Below, in pieces: positions 44,072-53,273 of a stretch of DNA of 64,000 bases (its first letter is position 1; each line of letters starts with the position of its first letter). The notes beneath the pieces are model-generated. The model saw only the letters and a list, made by a program, of their open reading frames with translations. It was not told the origin of the DNA and made no database searches. Source of the stretch: Mitsuaria sp. PDC51. Lineage in GTDB: Bacteria; Pseudomonadota; Gammaproteobacteria; Burkholderiales; Burkholderiaceae_C. Location: assembly GCF_900113225.1 (NCBI RefSeq), contig NZ_FOZE01000002.1, positions 1,364,001 to 1,428,000 on the forward strand. Reading direction: 5' to 3'. A program made the translations under genes and the position numbers.

Positions 44072-44290
44072 ATGCGCATCACCTCCGCCCTGAGCCTTTT
44101 CCGTCGCCCCAGTGCCGCGCGAGAGCCGGAACCGGCCGACATGGGGACCGCGTTCGGCATGGAAGCGAGCTTCGGCGACGACAGCGAGTACGAGGACTTC
44201 CGGCGCAGCGACTACGGCCTGGAGTCCGAAGCCGCACCGCCCGCGACGGTCACCTCGCCGCTGTCCTGGATGGCGGCCCGCCGCGGATGA
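44072..44290 (+). CDS. Small acidic protein of unknown function (72 aa)
   Basis: This 72-aa protein has a basic start (MRITSALSLFRRPSAAREPE) and an acidic middle (SFGDDSEYEDFRRSDYGLES). It has no membrane segment or known domain. A GAGG lies 11 nt before the ATG and a strong intrinsic terminator begins 7 nt after the stop, which together support a real, separately transcribed gene. Product unknown. Confidence 0.65.
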   Translation: MRITSALSLFRRPSAAREPEPADMGTAFGMEASFGDDSEYEDFRRSDYGLESEAAPPATVTSPLSWMAARRG

Positions 44291-44296
44291 ATCGAC

Positions 44297-44321
44297 AAGG
44301 CGCCCCGTCGGGCGCCTTTTT
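44297..44321 (+). terminator. Intrinsic terminator after the 72-aa gene
   Basis: AAGGCGCCC / GGGCGCCTT with a 4-nt loop, followed by T5. It faces the plus strand and also lies just past the uspA-like stop on the opposite strand, where only a short T-run is present. Confidence 0.88.
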
Positions 44322-44338
44322 CGTTGGGCCAGGCGGTG

Positions 44339-44761
44339 TCAGCGGATCAGCAGCACCGGCACGTCGCTGTGGGCCATCACCTTGGTGGCGACCGAGCCCA
44401 GTACCAGCTTGCCCAGCGCCGTGTGGCCGTGCGAGCCCATCATCAGCAGGTCGAAGCGGCCCTTCTCCGCCACGGCGGTGATTGCATCCGACGCGTGACC
44501 GGTCTTGACGACGTACTGGGCCTTGATGCCGCGCTTGTCCATGAAGGCACGGATCGGCTTGAGCACCTTCTCCGCCTCTTCCTGGTAGTAATCGGCCAGC
44601 ACGGCCTTGTCGAGCACCGCGGCCGCGCGGGGCGGCACGCCGGCCACCACGTGCACCACCGTGTAGTCGTGGGCTCCGCCCAGCCATTCGTCGTGGGCGG
44701 AGAGATAAGCCAGCATGCGCTTGGAATAGGTGCTGCCATCGACGGCGACCAGGATCTTCAT
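44339..44761 (-). CDS. Universal stress protein (UspA family)
   Basis: This 140-aa cytoplasmic protein is a single UspA domain. The start MKILVAVDGSTYSKRMLAYL and the ATP-binding motif G-x2-G-x9-G-S (MGSHGHTALGKLVLGSVATK) are intact, so it probably binds ATP. Such proteins rise in stress and stasis; the target is unknown. The start at 44761 has a GAGG site upstream. It converges with the 72-aa gene. Confidence 0.92.
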   Translation of the reverse strand: MKILVAVDGSTYSKRMLAYLSAHDEWLGGAHDYTVVHVVAGVPPRAAAVLDKAVLADYYQEEAEKVLKPIRAFMDKRGIKAQYVVKTGHASDAITAVAEKGRFDLLMMGSHGHTALGKLVLGSVATKVMAHSDVPVLLIR

Positions 44762-44956
44762 GATGGTGTCCCTCTCTGTCGGCCGACGACCGGCCGCGGG
44801 GCAGTGTGGCACAGAGCGCTCTCTGGAAAGCCGCACCCTTGGCGCAGGCCGCGGCTGAATTGACGTTGGACAATGCGGGCTTCCCGGCCGGTCGCGAGCC
44901 GCCCGGGCCGCGTTCCCGGACCCTTCCTCCGCCATCCGCCAAACCGTCCCTCCGCC

Positions 44957-45799
44957 GTGCGCCTGCAACTGATCTCCGACCTCCACCTCGAGCGCCAGAC
45001 CGACTTCCAGACCGTCGCCGCGCCCGATGTCGATCTGCTGGTGCTGGCGGGCGACGTCGGCTCGTACCAGGCGGGCTCGCGGCTGGTGACCGACGACTTC
45101 GGCCTGGGCCGCTTCTCGCCGCGGCGCGCGGACGCGCCATGGCGGCGCGTGCTCTACGTGCCGGGCAACCACGAGTACGACGGCCTCGAGTTCACCACCG
45201 CCCAGGCGCGGCTGCGCCAGACCTGTGCCGACCTCGGCATCGAGTGGCTGGACCGCGAGCAGATCGTCATCGGCGACGTGCGCTTCATCGGCACCACGCT
45301 GTGGGCCGACTTCGACGCGCTGGCCGCGCGCGAAGCCACCGTGACGAAACAGCTGGCGGCGCGGGAGAAGGCCTTCCGCGCCGCGAATTTCTACCTGCGC
45401 CGCTACTCGACGCTGGTCGACGGTCAGCACTTGCTGGCCGAGGGCCAGCGGGAACTCGCGCTGGACTGCCAGGCCTGGCTGCGCGCGGCGCTGGCCGTCC
45501 CGTTCGACGGCAAGACGGTGGCCGTCACGCACTACGCGCCCAGCCTGCGCAGCGCCGATCCCCGCTATGGCTTGACGCCGGGCACCGCGGGTTTCTGCAA
45601 CTCGCTCGACGAGCTGCTCCCCTTCGCCGACCTGTGGCTGCACGGCCACCTGCACTGCGCCCACGACTATGTCGTCGAGTCGCCCTCCGGCCCGCGCGGC
45701 GAGCTGCCGCACCGCTGCCGGGTCGTCGCGAACCCGCTGGGTTACGCGAGCAAGGGCGAGCAGGAAGACTACCGGCCCGAGCTGGTCATCGAGGTCTGA
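44957..45799 (+). CDS. Calcineurin-like metallophosphoesterase
   Basis: This 280-aa protein has all metal-binding motifs of the family: DLH in ISDLHLERQ, GDVGS, GNHEY, THYAPS and HGHLH, in that order. The frame begins at a GTG (44957), since the family normally opens with the LISDLHLE motif within the first ten residues; the ORF to the left is non-coding in style. It probably hydrolyses phosphomonoesters or diesters, substrate unknown. It ends 14 nt into the stop-side of the citrate-synthase-like gene on the opposite strand. Confidence 0.88.
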   Translation: MRLQLISDLHLERQTDFQTVAAPDVDLLVLAGDVGSYQAGSRLVTDDFGLGRFSPRRADAPWRRVLYVPGNHEYDGLEFTTAQARLRQTCADLGIEWLDREQIVIGDVRFIGTTLWADFDALAAREATVTKQLAAREKAFRAANFYLRRYSTLVDGQHLLAEGQRELALDCQAWLRAALAVPFDGKTVAVTHYAPSLRSADPRYGLTPGTAGFCNSLDELLPFADLWLHGHLHCAHDYVVESPSGPRGELPHRCRVVANPLGYASKGEQEDYRPELVIEV

Positions 45800-46646
45800 C
45801 GGGCGGCGGGCCGTCGTAGGTCCAGAGGTAGTCGCGCGGCATCGGACCCTTGTTGCGGCCGCCCTGCTGCGTCTGCTCCCACGCGTGGGCCAGGATGCCG
45901 ACCGAGCGCGACAGGCAGAACAGGCCGCGCGCCAGCGGCGCCGGGAAGCCGAGCTCGGCGTAGATCACCGCTGTCGCGCCGTCGATGTTCATCGGGATGC
46001 GCCGGCCGTCCTTGCGCCGTTGCAGTTCAGCCTCGACCGCGCGCCCGATCGCCGCGAAACGGCCCGACACCACGCCGAGCTGCGCGGCTTCGTCCACCAG
46101 CGCCAGCAGCCGCGGCGCCCGCGGATCCACCGGGTGGAAGCGGTGGCCGAAGCCCGAGACGAACTTGCCCCGCAGCGCGATGGCCTCGTCCAGGCCCGCG
46201 GCGACGGCCGCCTCCAGCGTCGCGCCGTCGTCCATCCGCGCCGCGATCGACTGCAGCATCTCCACGCATTGCTCGCCCGCGCCGCCATGCACGTCGCCCA
46301 GCACGTTCATCGCCGACGCCATCGCGTTGTTCAGGCCCACGCCGCAGGTGGCCGCCATGCGCGCGATCGCGACGCTCGGCGCCTGCGGCCCGTGGTCGAC
46401 CGCCGCCATCAGCGCCATGTCCAGCAACTGGGCCTGCTCCGCGCCGGGCAGCTCGCCGCGCGTCATCAGCCAGATCATCTGCGCGAAGCTGACCTGCCCG
46501 ATCAGGTCCTCGATCGCATGACCGCGGTAACGGATCACGCCGGGCGACATCTCGATGATCGACGTCCGCCACCAGTCCGCCACGCGCGGATCGCGAGCGG
46601 GCGCCTGCGCGTCGCCATCCGCCGCCGGAAATTCCTGCCCGCTCAT
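45786..46646 (-). CDS. Citrate-synthase-like enzyme, possible citryl-CoA lyase or citramalyl-CoA-type protein
   Basis: This 286-aa protein is a short citrate-synthase-fold enzyme; ordinary citrate synthases have about 370-430 residues. The active-site segment GFGHRFHPVDPRAPRL carries the conserved GxGHR and Asp-Pro-Arg. Other family marks are SPGVIRYRGHAIEDLIGQ and VGLNNAMASAMNVLGDVHGG. Such short proteins are often annotated as citryl-CoA lyase. Its ATG overlaps the stop of the CaiB-like gene, so it acts with a CoA transferase, which would make the CoA ester it splits or forms. Exact substrate not known. Confidence 0.75.
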   Translation of the reverse strand: MSGQEFPAADGDAQAPARDPRVADWWRTSIIEMSPGVIRYRGHAIEDLIGQVSFAQMIWLMTRGELPGAEQAQLLDMALMAAVDHGPQAPSVAIARMAATCGVGLNNAMASAMNVLGDVHGGAGEQCVEMLQSIAARMDDGATLEAAVAAGLDEAIALRGKFVSGFGHRFHPVDPRAPRLLALVDEAAQLGVVSGRFAAIGRAVEAELQRRKDGRRIPMNIDGATAVIYAELGFPAPLARGLFCLSRSVGILAHAWEQTQQGGRNKGPMPRDYLWTYDGPPPVRPR

Positions 46647-47845
46647 ACCGCCTTCTCCTCGATCAATGCCGCCCGCTCGGCGGCGCCGTAGCCCAGTTCC
46701 TCCAGGATCGCGCCGGTGTGCTCGCCGAGCCGCGGCGGCGGCCGGTCCACCGACGGCGCCTCGCCATTGAGCTTGAAGCCGGTGCGCAGCACGTGGATGT
46801 CGCGGCCGACGCCGGGCACGTCCTCGAAGCGCTCGACCAGGCCGCGCTGCGCGATCTGCGGCTGCTCGAGCGCCGCCTTCACCGACAGCACCGGCCCCGC
46901 CGGCACGCCGGCCGCGTTGAGGCGCTGCCACCACTCGCTGGCCGGCCGGGCGGCCAATGCGGCCTCGAGCCGCTGCTTGAGTTCGGCCCGATGCTGCAGC
47001 CGCGCCTGGCGATCGACGAAGCGCGGATCGGTCTTCCACTCGGGATGGCCGGCCACGTCGCAGACGGCCTCGAACTGCTCCTGCTTGTTGGCCGCGATGT
47101 TCAGCAGCCCGTCGCCGGTGCGGAAGGCGCCGGACGGACTGGCCGTCGCGTTGTCGTTGCCCATCGGGCGCGGCTCCTGGCCCGCGACCAGCAGGTTCGA
47201 CACCGCCCAGCCCATCGTCGCTATCGCGGCCTCGAGCATGGAGACGTCGATGAAGACGGCCTCATCGCGGTCGCGGTCGGCCAACGCCGCGGCGATCGCC
47301 ATCGCGGCGGTCAGGCCGCCGATCGTGTCGGCGACCGGATGGCCGACGCGCAGCGGCGCCGTCGCCGCGTCGCCGGTGATGCTCATCATCCCGGACATGC
47401 CCTGGATGATCTGGTCGTAGGCCGGCAGGTCGCGCAACGGGCCGTCCTGGCCGAAACCGGAGATCGCGCAGTAGACGAGCCGCGGCTGGATCAGGCGAAG
47501 CGCCTCGAAACCGACGCCCAGCCGCTGCATCACGCCGGGACGGAAGTTCTCGACCACCACGTCGGCGGTCGCCACCAGATTGCGAAACACCGCCTGGCCG
47601 GCCGGGCGCTTGAGGTCGATGGTGATCGAGCGCTTGCCCGGGTTCTGGGCCAGGAAGGACGCGCCCATCCGCGCCTCGTTGAGCGCGGGGTCGGCACCGA
47701 GTTGCCTGGCCAGGTCACCGGTCTCGCGCGCCTCGACCTTGATGACGTCGGCGCCGAGGTGGGCCAGTTGGTGGCAGGCGAACGGGCCCGCGAGGACGTT
47801 CGTCAGGTCCAGGACGCGGACGCCGCGCAGCGGGGAAAGGCTCAT
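46643..47845 (-). CDS. CaiB/BaiF-family (class III) CoA transferase
   Basis: This 400-aa enzyme transfers CoA between acids by way of an aspartyl-CoA intermediate. Signatures are VRVLDLTNVLAGPFACHQLA, LGADVIKVEARETGDLAR, the catalytic Asp in LPAYDQIIQGMSGMM and PRLGEHTGAILEELGY at the end. I start it at 47845 (GGAG upstream); an ATG at 47863 is an alternative. It overlaps the citrate-synthase-like gene as ATGA, and together with the divergent IclR gene forms a probable organic-acid degradation unit. CoA donor and acceptor are unknown. Confidence 0.93.
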   Translation of the reverse strand: MSLSPLRGVRVLDLTNVLAGPFACHQLAHLGADVIKVEARETGDLARQLGADPALNEARMGASFLAQNPGKRSITIDLKRPAGQAVFRNLVATADVVVENFRPGVMQRLGVGFEALRLIQPRLVYCAISGFGQDGPLRDLPAYDQIIQGMSGMMSITGDAATAPLRVGHPVADTIGGLTAAMAIAAALADRDRDEAVFIDVSMLEAAIATMGWAVSNLLVAGQEPRPMGNDNATASPSGAFRTGDGLLNIAANKQEQFEAVCDVAGHPEWKTDPRFVDRQARLQHRAELKQRLEAALAARPASEWWQRLNAAGVPAGPVLSVKAALEQPQIAQRGLVERFEDVPGVGRDIHVLRTGFKLNGEAPSVDRPPPRLGEHTGAILEELGYGAAERAALIEEKAV

Positions 47846-47894
47846 GGGGGCTCCGTCGCGCATGCTTGCGTCGTGTCCGCATGCGTCAGTGAAG

Positions 47895-47931
47895 GTTCTA
47901 TCTGACAGAACAATGATTTGTCTGATAGAAC
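47895..47931. promoter_or_regulatory. Large palindromic operator between CaiB-like gene and IclR gene
   Basis: GTTCTATCTGACA (47895-47907) and TGTCTGATAGAAC (47919-47931) are an inverted repeat with a single mismatch and an 11-bp spacer. It lies in the shared promoter region of the two divergent genes. IclR-type regulators bind palindromes of this kind, so it is the best candidate for the IclR protein's site. Confidence 0.72.
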
Positions 47932-47992
47932 TCTAGGACGACTTGATCCGCCTGAACAGGGCCTGAGACAAGGGAATTACGAGGGAATACCC

Positions 47993-48808
47993 ATGGCTGA
48001 CCGCAAGACCGCCCCCGCCCGCCCCCCGGAACCCGCCGATGGAGGGGGCTCGTCAGCGGACGCCGGCTCCAGCGGGGTGGCGGTGCTCGACCGCGCCTTC
48101 GCTCTCCTGGGGGCCTTCGGTCAGGACGACGACAGCCTGTCGCTGGCGGAACTGGCGCGCCGGACCGATCTCTACAAGAGCACGGTGCTGCGGCTGCTGG
48201 CTGCGCTGGAACATGGCGGCTTTGTGCGCCGCCTCTCCGACGGCCAGTACGCCATCGGCCCGGCGCCACTGCGGCTGGCGACGATCTACCAGCGCTCGTT
48301 CCAGGTCGGGCCGGCGGTGGAGCCGCTGCTCAAGCAGCTGAGCGCCGACACCGGCGAGACGGCGTCCTTCTACGTCCGGCACGGCGACGCCCGCATCGCG
48401 CTCTACCGCTGGGAGCCCGCGCGCTCGGTGCGCGCCGCGGTGGCGGTGGGCCAGCAGTACGCATTGCGCCAGGGCGCCTCGGGCAAGGTGCTGTGCGCGT
48501 TCTCGGAGGACCGGAGCGCCGGTTTCGAAGCCATCCGGGCGCGGGCCTGGGCCGATTCCTACGGCGAGCGCGAACCGGACACGGCCTCGGTCGCCGCGCC
48601 GGTGTTCGCGGTCGACGGACGGGTACTGGGGGCGATCGCGGTCTCCGGACCGCGCATCCGCCTGTCGCCGCCGACGACGATGCTGGCGGCTTGCCAGGCG
48701 GTGCTGAGCGCCGCCCGGGAAGCGACACGACTGCTGGGAGGCGACGTCGCGCGGCTCGATGCCGCGTCGCGCGGGCTCAGCCTCGACCAGTTCAGCGGCG
48801 GCGCCTGA
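47993..48808 (+). CDS. IclR-family transcriptional regulator
   Basis: This 271-aa regulator has the IclR winged helix after a short linker (VAVLDRAFALLGAFGQDDDS, then LSLAELARRTDLYKSTVLRL and LLAALEHGGFVRRL) and the GAF-like effector domain (LSADTGETASFYVRHGDARI, GASGKVLCAFS and VAAPVFAVDGRVLGAIAVSG). The ATG at 47993 follows GAGGGAA; the frame upstream has no protein-like sequence. It is divergent from the CaiB-like/citrate-synthase-like operon, its likely target, with a strong palindrome between. Confidence 0.93.
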   Translation: MADRKTAPARPPEPADGGGSSADAGSSGVAVLDRAFALLGAFGQDDDSLSLAELARRTDLYKSTVLRLLAALEHGGFVRRLSDGQYAIGPAPLRLATIYQRSFQVGPAVEPLLKQLSADTGETASFYVRHGDARIALYRWEPARSVRAAVAVGQQYALRQGASGKVLCAFSEDRSAGFEAIRARAWADSYGEREPDTASVAAPVFAVDGRVLGAIAVSGPRIRLSPPTTMLAACQAVLSAAREATRLLGGDVARLDAASRGLSLDQFSGGA

Positions 48809-48842
48809 GCGCCGCGCAGGTCAGCGACCTCGGGCGAGGCGA

Positions 48843-49676
48843 TCAGGCCGCGCCGTGGCAGTTCTTGAACTTCTTGCCCGAGCCGCAGTGGCAGGGATCA
48901 TTGCGACCCAGCTTGGGGGCGTCGCGGCGGACCTGCTCGACGTGATACCGCTGCGACTCGGTCGCTTCCTGCAGGTCGACCACGGTCAGGATCAGATCCT
49001 CGATCGCCTCGTCGATGTTCTTGAGCGGATGCTCGCGATCCAGCAGCTCGACGACCTCCCGCTCCTCCGGCGTCTCGGCCGGCAGGTGGCGGTACAGGCG
49101 GGCGAGCAGCGCGTTGACGTTGTCGTCGGCCTGCTCGTGCAGGTCGGGGAAGGTCACCGCGGCGTATTCGAAGCCGCCGACCCACGGCAGCAGCGCGCGG
49201 GTGATCGGATCCTCGGGCAACGTCACCGCGTCGGGATCGATGCCTTCGGCGGCCGCGATCTCGGCGGCGGCCTCGACGGCGTCTTGCGCCTGCTCCTCGG
49301 CCTGCTCCTCGGCCTCACCGCTCCCCTCGCCGCCCTCGCCTTCGGTCGCGTCCTCCGCGTCCAGGTCCAGCACCAGCGGATAGAACCAGCCCTGCTCCAG
49401 CATGCTGTGGTTCAGCGAGGCGAAGCGGCGCTCCACCAGCGCGCGGATGCGGGCGAGCCAGGCGGGGTCGACGTCGTCAGGCAGCGGGCGGCCTTCGTAG
49501 TCGAAGACCGGCGGCAGCCACTCCTCGATCGGGATCAGGCGCGGCTGCACCAGCACGCCGGCCAGGTAGCCGTCCAGCATCGAGGCATCGAGCGGCTCGA
49601 GCGGCGCGGGCGTGGCGGCGAGAAGGTCGTCGAGTTCGTCGAACTCGGCGTCGGAAAGGTCGTGGGCAATGCTCAT
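48843..49676 (-). CDS. UPF0149 (YecA-like) protein with C-terminal SEC-C zinc motif
   Basis: This 277-aa protein has a UPF0149 domain ([55 protein letters not shown]) with a highly acidic insert ([20 protein letters not shown]), then the SEC-C motif [16 protein letters not shown], which binds zinc and often links to SecA or ribosomes. It is a paralogue of the protein at 35547-36368, which lacks the zinc motif. Its ATG overlaps the LysR gene stop as ATGA, which is unusual for this family. Confidence 0.9.
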   Translation of the reverse strand: MSIAHDLSDAEFDELDDLLAATPAPLEPLDASMLDGYLAGVLVQPRLIPIEEWLPPVFDYEGRPLPDDVDPAWLARIRALVERRFASLNHSMLEQGWFYPLVLDLDAEDATEGEGGEGSGEAEEQAEEQAQDAVEAAAEIAAAEGIDPDAVTLPEDPITRALLPWVGGFEYAAVTFPDLHEQADDNVNALLARLYRHLPAETPEEREVVELLDREHPLKNIDEAIEDLILTVVDLQEATESQRYHVEQVRRDAPKLGRNDPCHCGSGKKFKNCHGAA

Positions 49677-50617
49677 GGGGCGCGATTGTCGCCGGGCGCG
49701 ACCGATTCGATCAGCCGTTCGCGCATCCAGCGCTGGGCGCTGCGGTCTTCATTGCGCAGGTGCCAGAGCAGGTCCACGTGCACCGGCGAGAGCTGCATCG
49801 GCAGCGGCCGGTAGATCAGCGCGTCCTGATAACCGGTGGCGGTGATGAAGGATTGAGGGAGCACCGTCAGCAGATCGGAATGCGCGACCACCCGTCCGGC
49901 GGTGAAGAACTGGTTGACCGTCAGCGCGATCCGGCGGCTGCGCTTGAGCGCCGCCAGCGCTTCGTCGACGAAGCCGTAAGGCCGGCCGGAGAAGCTCACC
50001 AGCAGGTGATGCGCCTGGCAGAAGGCGTCCAGCGTCAGTTCCTGGTCCGCCAGCGGATGACCCCGCCGCATCACGCAGACGTAGTACGAGTCATACAGCC
50101 GCTGCTGGCGGATGGCCGCCATGTCGCCCTGCCCCTTGAGCGCGGCGACGGCGGTCGGAAAGTAGCCCAGCGCGAAGTCGGCCTCGCCCTGCTCCAGCAG
50201 CGAGCGGGGATCGCGGGTCGTCAGCGGCAGCACATGGACATTGGCCAGCGCGCGCAGCCGCTCCAGCTGCTGCATCAGCGGCGGCAGGATCAGCGCCGCG
50301 GTGGCGTCGGCCATCGCCAGCCGGAAGGTGTATTCCTCCGAGCCGGGCTGATAGTCGCCGGGATCGAGCGCCACCCGCAGCCGCGTCAGGGCCGACCGGA
50401 CCTCGGGCCACAGGCCCTCGGCGCGGGAGGTGGGCTTCATCCCGAAGGCCTGGCGCACGAACAGGTCCTCGCCCAGCGCCTCGCGCAGGCGCTTGAGCGC
50501 ATGGCTGACCGCCGGCTGCGTCATCGACAGCCGCTCCGCGGCCCGGGTCATCGAGCGCTCCGCCATCACGGCGTCGAAGACCTTCAGCAGGTTGAGATCC
50601 AGGTTGCGGAAGCTCAC
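49673..50617 (-). CDS. LysR-family transcriptional regulator (NahR/NodD-like)
   Basis: This 314-aa regulator begins [20 protein letters not shown], with [20 protein letters not shown] as the helix-turn-helix. The motif [13 protein letters not shown] is typical of the NahR/NodD/PcaQ branch. The effector domain contains [20 protein letters not shown]. It overlaps the UPF0149/SEC-C gene by ATGA and heads toward it, so it may control it. Effector unknown. No target gene can be named from context. Confidence 0.88.
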   Translation of the reverse strand: MSFRNLDLNLLKVFDAVMAERSMTRAAERLSMTQPAVSHALKRLREALGEDLFVRQAFGMKPTSRAEGLWPEVRSALTRLRVALDPGDYQPGSEEYTFRLAMADATAALILPPLMQQLERLRALANVHVLPLTTRDPRSLLEQGEADFALGYFPTAVAALKGQGDMAAIRQQRLYDSYYVCVMRRGHPLADQELTLDAFCQAHHLLVSFSGRPYGFVDEALAALKRSRRIALTVNQFFTAGRVVAHSDLLTVLPQSFITATGYQDALIYRPLPMQLSPVHVDLLWHLRNEDRSAQRWMRERLIESVAPGDNRAP

Positions 50618-50842
50618 GGGGGGCCCTCCAAAGCAGGCACTTCTTCACGGGAAACGCGCGCACATCGGTGCGGCGACGCGCTCCAACGACGGCACTCCAA
50701 CGGGTGATTCGCGGCGCGAATTGCGCATTCCTTCGCGCTTGGCGGTGCACACCGTGATGCCGGTCACGTTCGGAACGCGGGCCGCGCAATGATATGCACG
50801 GCGTTTATACATTCGATGCCCATCTTTCATTGGCGTCATGTC

Positions 50843-50860
50843 TAGGGGAAACCCTATAGT
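50843..50860 (+). promoter_or_regulatory. Promoter and dyad upstream of the 80-aa gene
   Basis: TAGGG, GAAA, CCCTA is a perfect dyad (50843-50856) that runs into a -10-like TATAGT (50855-50860). TTGGCG at 50830-50835 is a possible -35 with a 19-bp spacer. Overlap of a dyad with the -10 suggests a repressor site. The 80-aa gene starts 55 nt further on. Confidence 0.45.
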
Positions 50861-50914
50861 TCGTTCCGTCGGTTCTACAGAGCCGCACAACCCAGCCAAT
50901 CAAAGGAAATCGCC

Positions 50915-51157
50915 ATGAGCGTCGCTACCCAAACCTTCGGTCTGCCGCTGAGCCGCACGGTGCGTCGCGGCGGCACGTTCGCCACCATCGGTGCCCGCGT
51001 CTGGGCCCGGACCATCACCAACGTGAAGGCCCGCATCGAGTCCGCCAAGATGGCCCGCGCCGAGCGCGAGCTGCTGGCCCTCGCCGCCCAGTACGAAGAG
51101 AGCATGCCCTCCTTCGCCGCTGAACTGCGCGCCGCCAACGCCCGTCGCAACGGCTGA
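50915..51157 (+). CDS. Small basic protein of unknown function (80 aa)
   Basis: This 80-aa protein has no membrane segment. The first third is hydrophobic-basic (LPLSRTVRRGGTFATIGARV), and the remainder is helical and basic (NVKARIESAKMARAERELLA), with an Ala-rich C-terminus (AAELRAANARR). AAAGGA seven bases before the ATG and a terminator 104 nt past the stop support it. Function unknown. Similar short basic proteins occur in Burkholderiales but no named domain is assigned here. Confidence 0.7.
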   Translation: MSVATQTFGLPLSRTVRRGGTFATIGARVWARTITNVKARIESAKMARAERELLALAAQYEESMPSFAAELRAANARRNG

Positions 51158-51261
51158 CACGCCGCCCCACCGGGCGCCGTACAGGCCCGGTCGCGAAGCC
51201 AGGTACCCTCGTAAGGTGAGCGCAGGCTCTCCTCGAAAGGCGCTCCAGGCCGAGCAAAACA

Positions 51262-51301
51262 AAAGCCCGCTTCGAATCGCTTCGAGCGGGCTTTGCCTTT
51301 T
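51262..51301. terminator. Bidirectional terminator between the 80-aa gene and pckG
   Basis: AAAGCCCGCTTCGAA and TTCGAGCGGGCTTT pair with one bulge. T-runs follow on both strands (CCTTTTTC on plus, TTTTGTTTTG on minus). It ends both the 80-aa gene and the convergent pckG. Confidence 0.88.
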
Positions 51302-51371
51302 TCGGCGCCGATGAAGGCACCGCCCCTTTTGCGGGGCAGCGGGCACAGCGGGCCGGGTGGCCCGCCGTCGA

Positions 51372-53240
51372 TCAGGCCTGGGCCAGGCGCTGTTCGATCC
51401 TGGCCTTGGTGGCCGGCAACTCGGCCGGCAGGCCCTGGGCCAGCTGGGTGAAGAGCTCATCGTGCAGCTTGAGCTCGGTCGCCCAGTCCTCGTTCGAGAT
51501 CTGGGTGACGATCTTGAACTGTTCCGGCGTGAAGGCCAGGCCCTGCCAGTTCAGGTCCTCGTAGCGCGGGCTGGTGCCGAAGGCGTGTTCGACGCCCTGG
51601 CCCTGGCCGTCCACGCGTTCGAGCATCCACTTCAGCACGCGCATGTTCTCGCCATAGCCGGGCCAGACGAACTTGCCGTCGGCGCCCTTGCGGAACCAGT
51701 TGACACAGAAGATCGCCGGCAGCTTCGCGCCGGACTGGGCGAGCTTGGCGCCCAGCGTCAGCCAGTGCTGGAAGTAATCGGCCATGTTGTAGCCCATGAA
51801 GGGCAGCATCGCGAACGGGTCGCGGCGCACGACGCCCTGCTGGCCGGCGGCCGCGGCGGTCGTTTCCGACCCCATGGTGGCGGCCATGTAGACGCCTTCG
51901 GTCCAGTCGCGCGCCTGGGTCACCAGCGGCACGGTGGTCGAGCGGCGCCCGCCGAAGATGAAGGCGTCGATCGGCACGCCGGCGGGGTTGTCCCACTCGG
52001 CGTCCAGCGCCGGGTTGTTGGTTGCCGCGACGGTGAAGCGCGCGTTCGGATGCGCGGCCTTGGCGCCGGTTTCCTTGGCGATCGCGGGCGTCCAGTCCTT
52101 GCCCTGCCAGTCGATCAGGTGCGCGGGCGGCGTGTCGGTCATGCCTTCCCACCAGACGTCGCCATCGTCGGTCAGCGCGACGTTGGTGAAGATGACGTCC
52201 TTGTCCAGGCTGGCCATGCAGTTCGGGTTGGTCAGCGAGTTCGTGCCCGGAGCGACGCCGAAGTAGCCGGCTTCCGGATTGATCGCGTACAGGCGGCCGT
52301 CCTTGCCGGGCTTGATCCAGGCGATGTCGTCGCCGATGGTGGTGACCTTCCAGCCCTCGAAGCCGGCCGGCGGGATCAGCATCGCGAAGTTGGTCTTGCC
52401 GCAGGCGCTCGGGAAGGCGGCCGCGACGTGATGCTTCTTGCCTTCCGGCGAGGTGACGCCCAGCACCAGCATGTGCTCGGCCAGCCAGCCCTGGTCGCGG
52501 CCCATGGTCGAGGCGATGCGCAGCGCGAAGCACTTCTTGCCCAGCAGCGCGTTGCCGCCGTAGCCGGAGCCGTAGGACCAGATCTCGCGCGTCTCGGGGT
52601 AATGGACGATGTACTTCGTCTTGTTGCAGGGCCACTTGACGTCGGTTTGGCCCGGTTCGAGCGGCGCGCCGACGGTGTGGACGCAGGGCACGAACTCGCC
52701 GTTGTCGCCCAGCGTGTCCAGGACCGCGCGACCCATGCGGGTCATGATGCGCATGTTCACGGCGACATAGGGGCTGTCGGACAGTTCGACGCCGATGTGG
52801 GCGATCGGGGAGCCGATCGGGCCCATCGAGAACGGCACCACGTACAGCGTGCGGCCTCGCATCGCGCCCTTGAAGAGCGCCTGGTCACCGGTTTGCAGCA
52901 GCGCGCGCATCTCGGCCGGTTCCATCCAGTTGTTGGTCGGGCCGGCGTCGAGCTTGTTCTTGGTGCAGATGAAGGTGCGGTCCTCGACGCGGGCGACATC
53001 GCTGGGGTCGCTCCATGCGAGGTAGCTGCCTGGGCGTTTGGCCGGGTTCAGCTTCTGGAAGGTGCCGGCGTCGACGAGCTGCTGGCACAGGCGGTCGTAC
53101 TCGGCCTGGCTGCCGTCGCACCAGTAGACGTCCTTGGCTTCGGTGAGCGCGGCGATCTCGGCGACCCAGGCGATCAGGCGCTGGTGTTTCACGTAAGCCG
53201 GCACGTTCAGGCGCAAGCCTTCCATTACAGGTCGGTTCAT
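51372..53240 (-). CDS. pckG: Phosphoenolpyruvate carboxykinase (GTP)
   Basis: This 622-aa enzyme converts oxaloacetate plus GTP to phosphoenolpyruvate, the key gluconeogenic step. Length and motifs are those of the GTP class: [11 protein letters not shown], the nucleotide loop [26 protein letters not shown] and WEGMTDTPP. The active-site Cys in PSACGKTN is intact. I start it at the ATG at 53240 (GGGA eight bases upstream); a TTG at 53252 would add four residues. It converges with the 80-aa gene. A palindromic element lies 34 nt upstream of its start. Confidence 0.96.
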   Translation of the reverse strand: MNRPVMEGLRLNVPAYVKHQRLIAWVAEIAALTEAKDVYWCDGSQAEYDRLCQQLVDAGTFQKLNPAKRPGSYLAWSDPSDVARVEDRTFICTKNKLDAGPTNNWMEPAEMRALLQTGDQALFKGAMRGRTLYVVPFSMGPIGSPIAHIGVELSDSPYVAVNMRIMTRMGRAVLDTLGDNGEFVPCVHTVGAPLEPGQTDVKWPCNKTKYIVHYPETREIWSYGSGYGGNALLGKKCFALRIASTMGRDQGWLAEHMLVLGVTSPEGKKHHVAAAFPSACGKTNFAMLIPPAGFEGWKVTTIGDDIAWIKPGKDGRLYAINPEAGYFGVAPGTNSLTNPNCMASLDKDVIFTNVALTDDGDVWWEGMTDTPPAHLIDWQGKDWTPAIAKETGAKAAHPNARFTVAATNNPALDAEWDNPAGVPIDAFIFGGRRSTTVPLVTQARDWTEGVYMAATMGSETTAAAAGQQGVVRRDPFAMLPFMGYNMADYFQHWLTLGAKLAQSGAKLPAIFCVNWFRKGADGKFVWPGYGENMRVLKWMLERVDGQGQGVEHAFGTSPRYEDLNWQGLAFTPEQFKIVTQISNEDWATELKLHDELFTQLAQGLPAELPATKARIEQRLAQA

Positions 53241-53273
53241 GGCGATTCCCAATTTGAGGATATGAAAAGCGGA

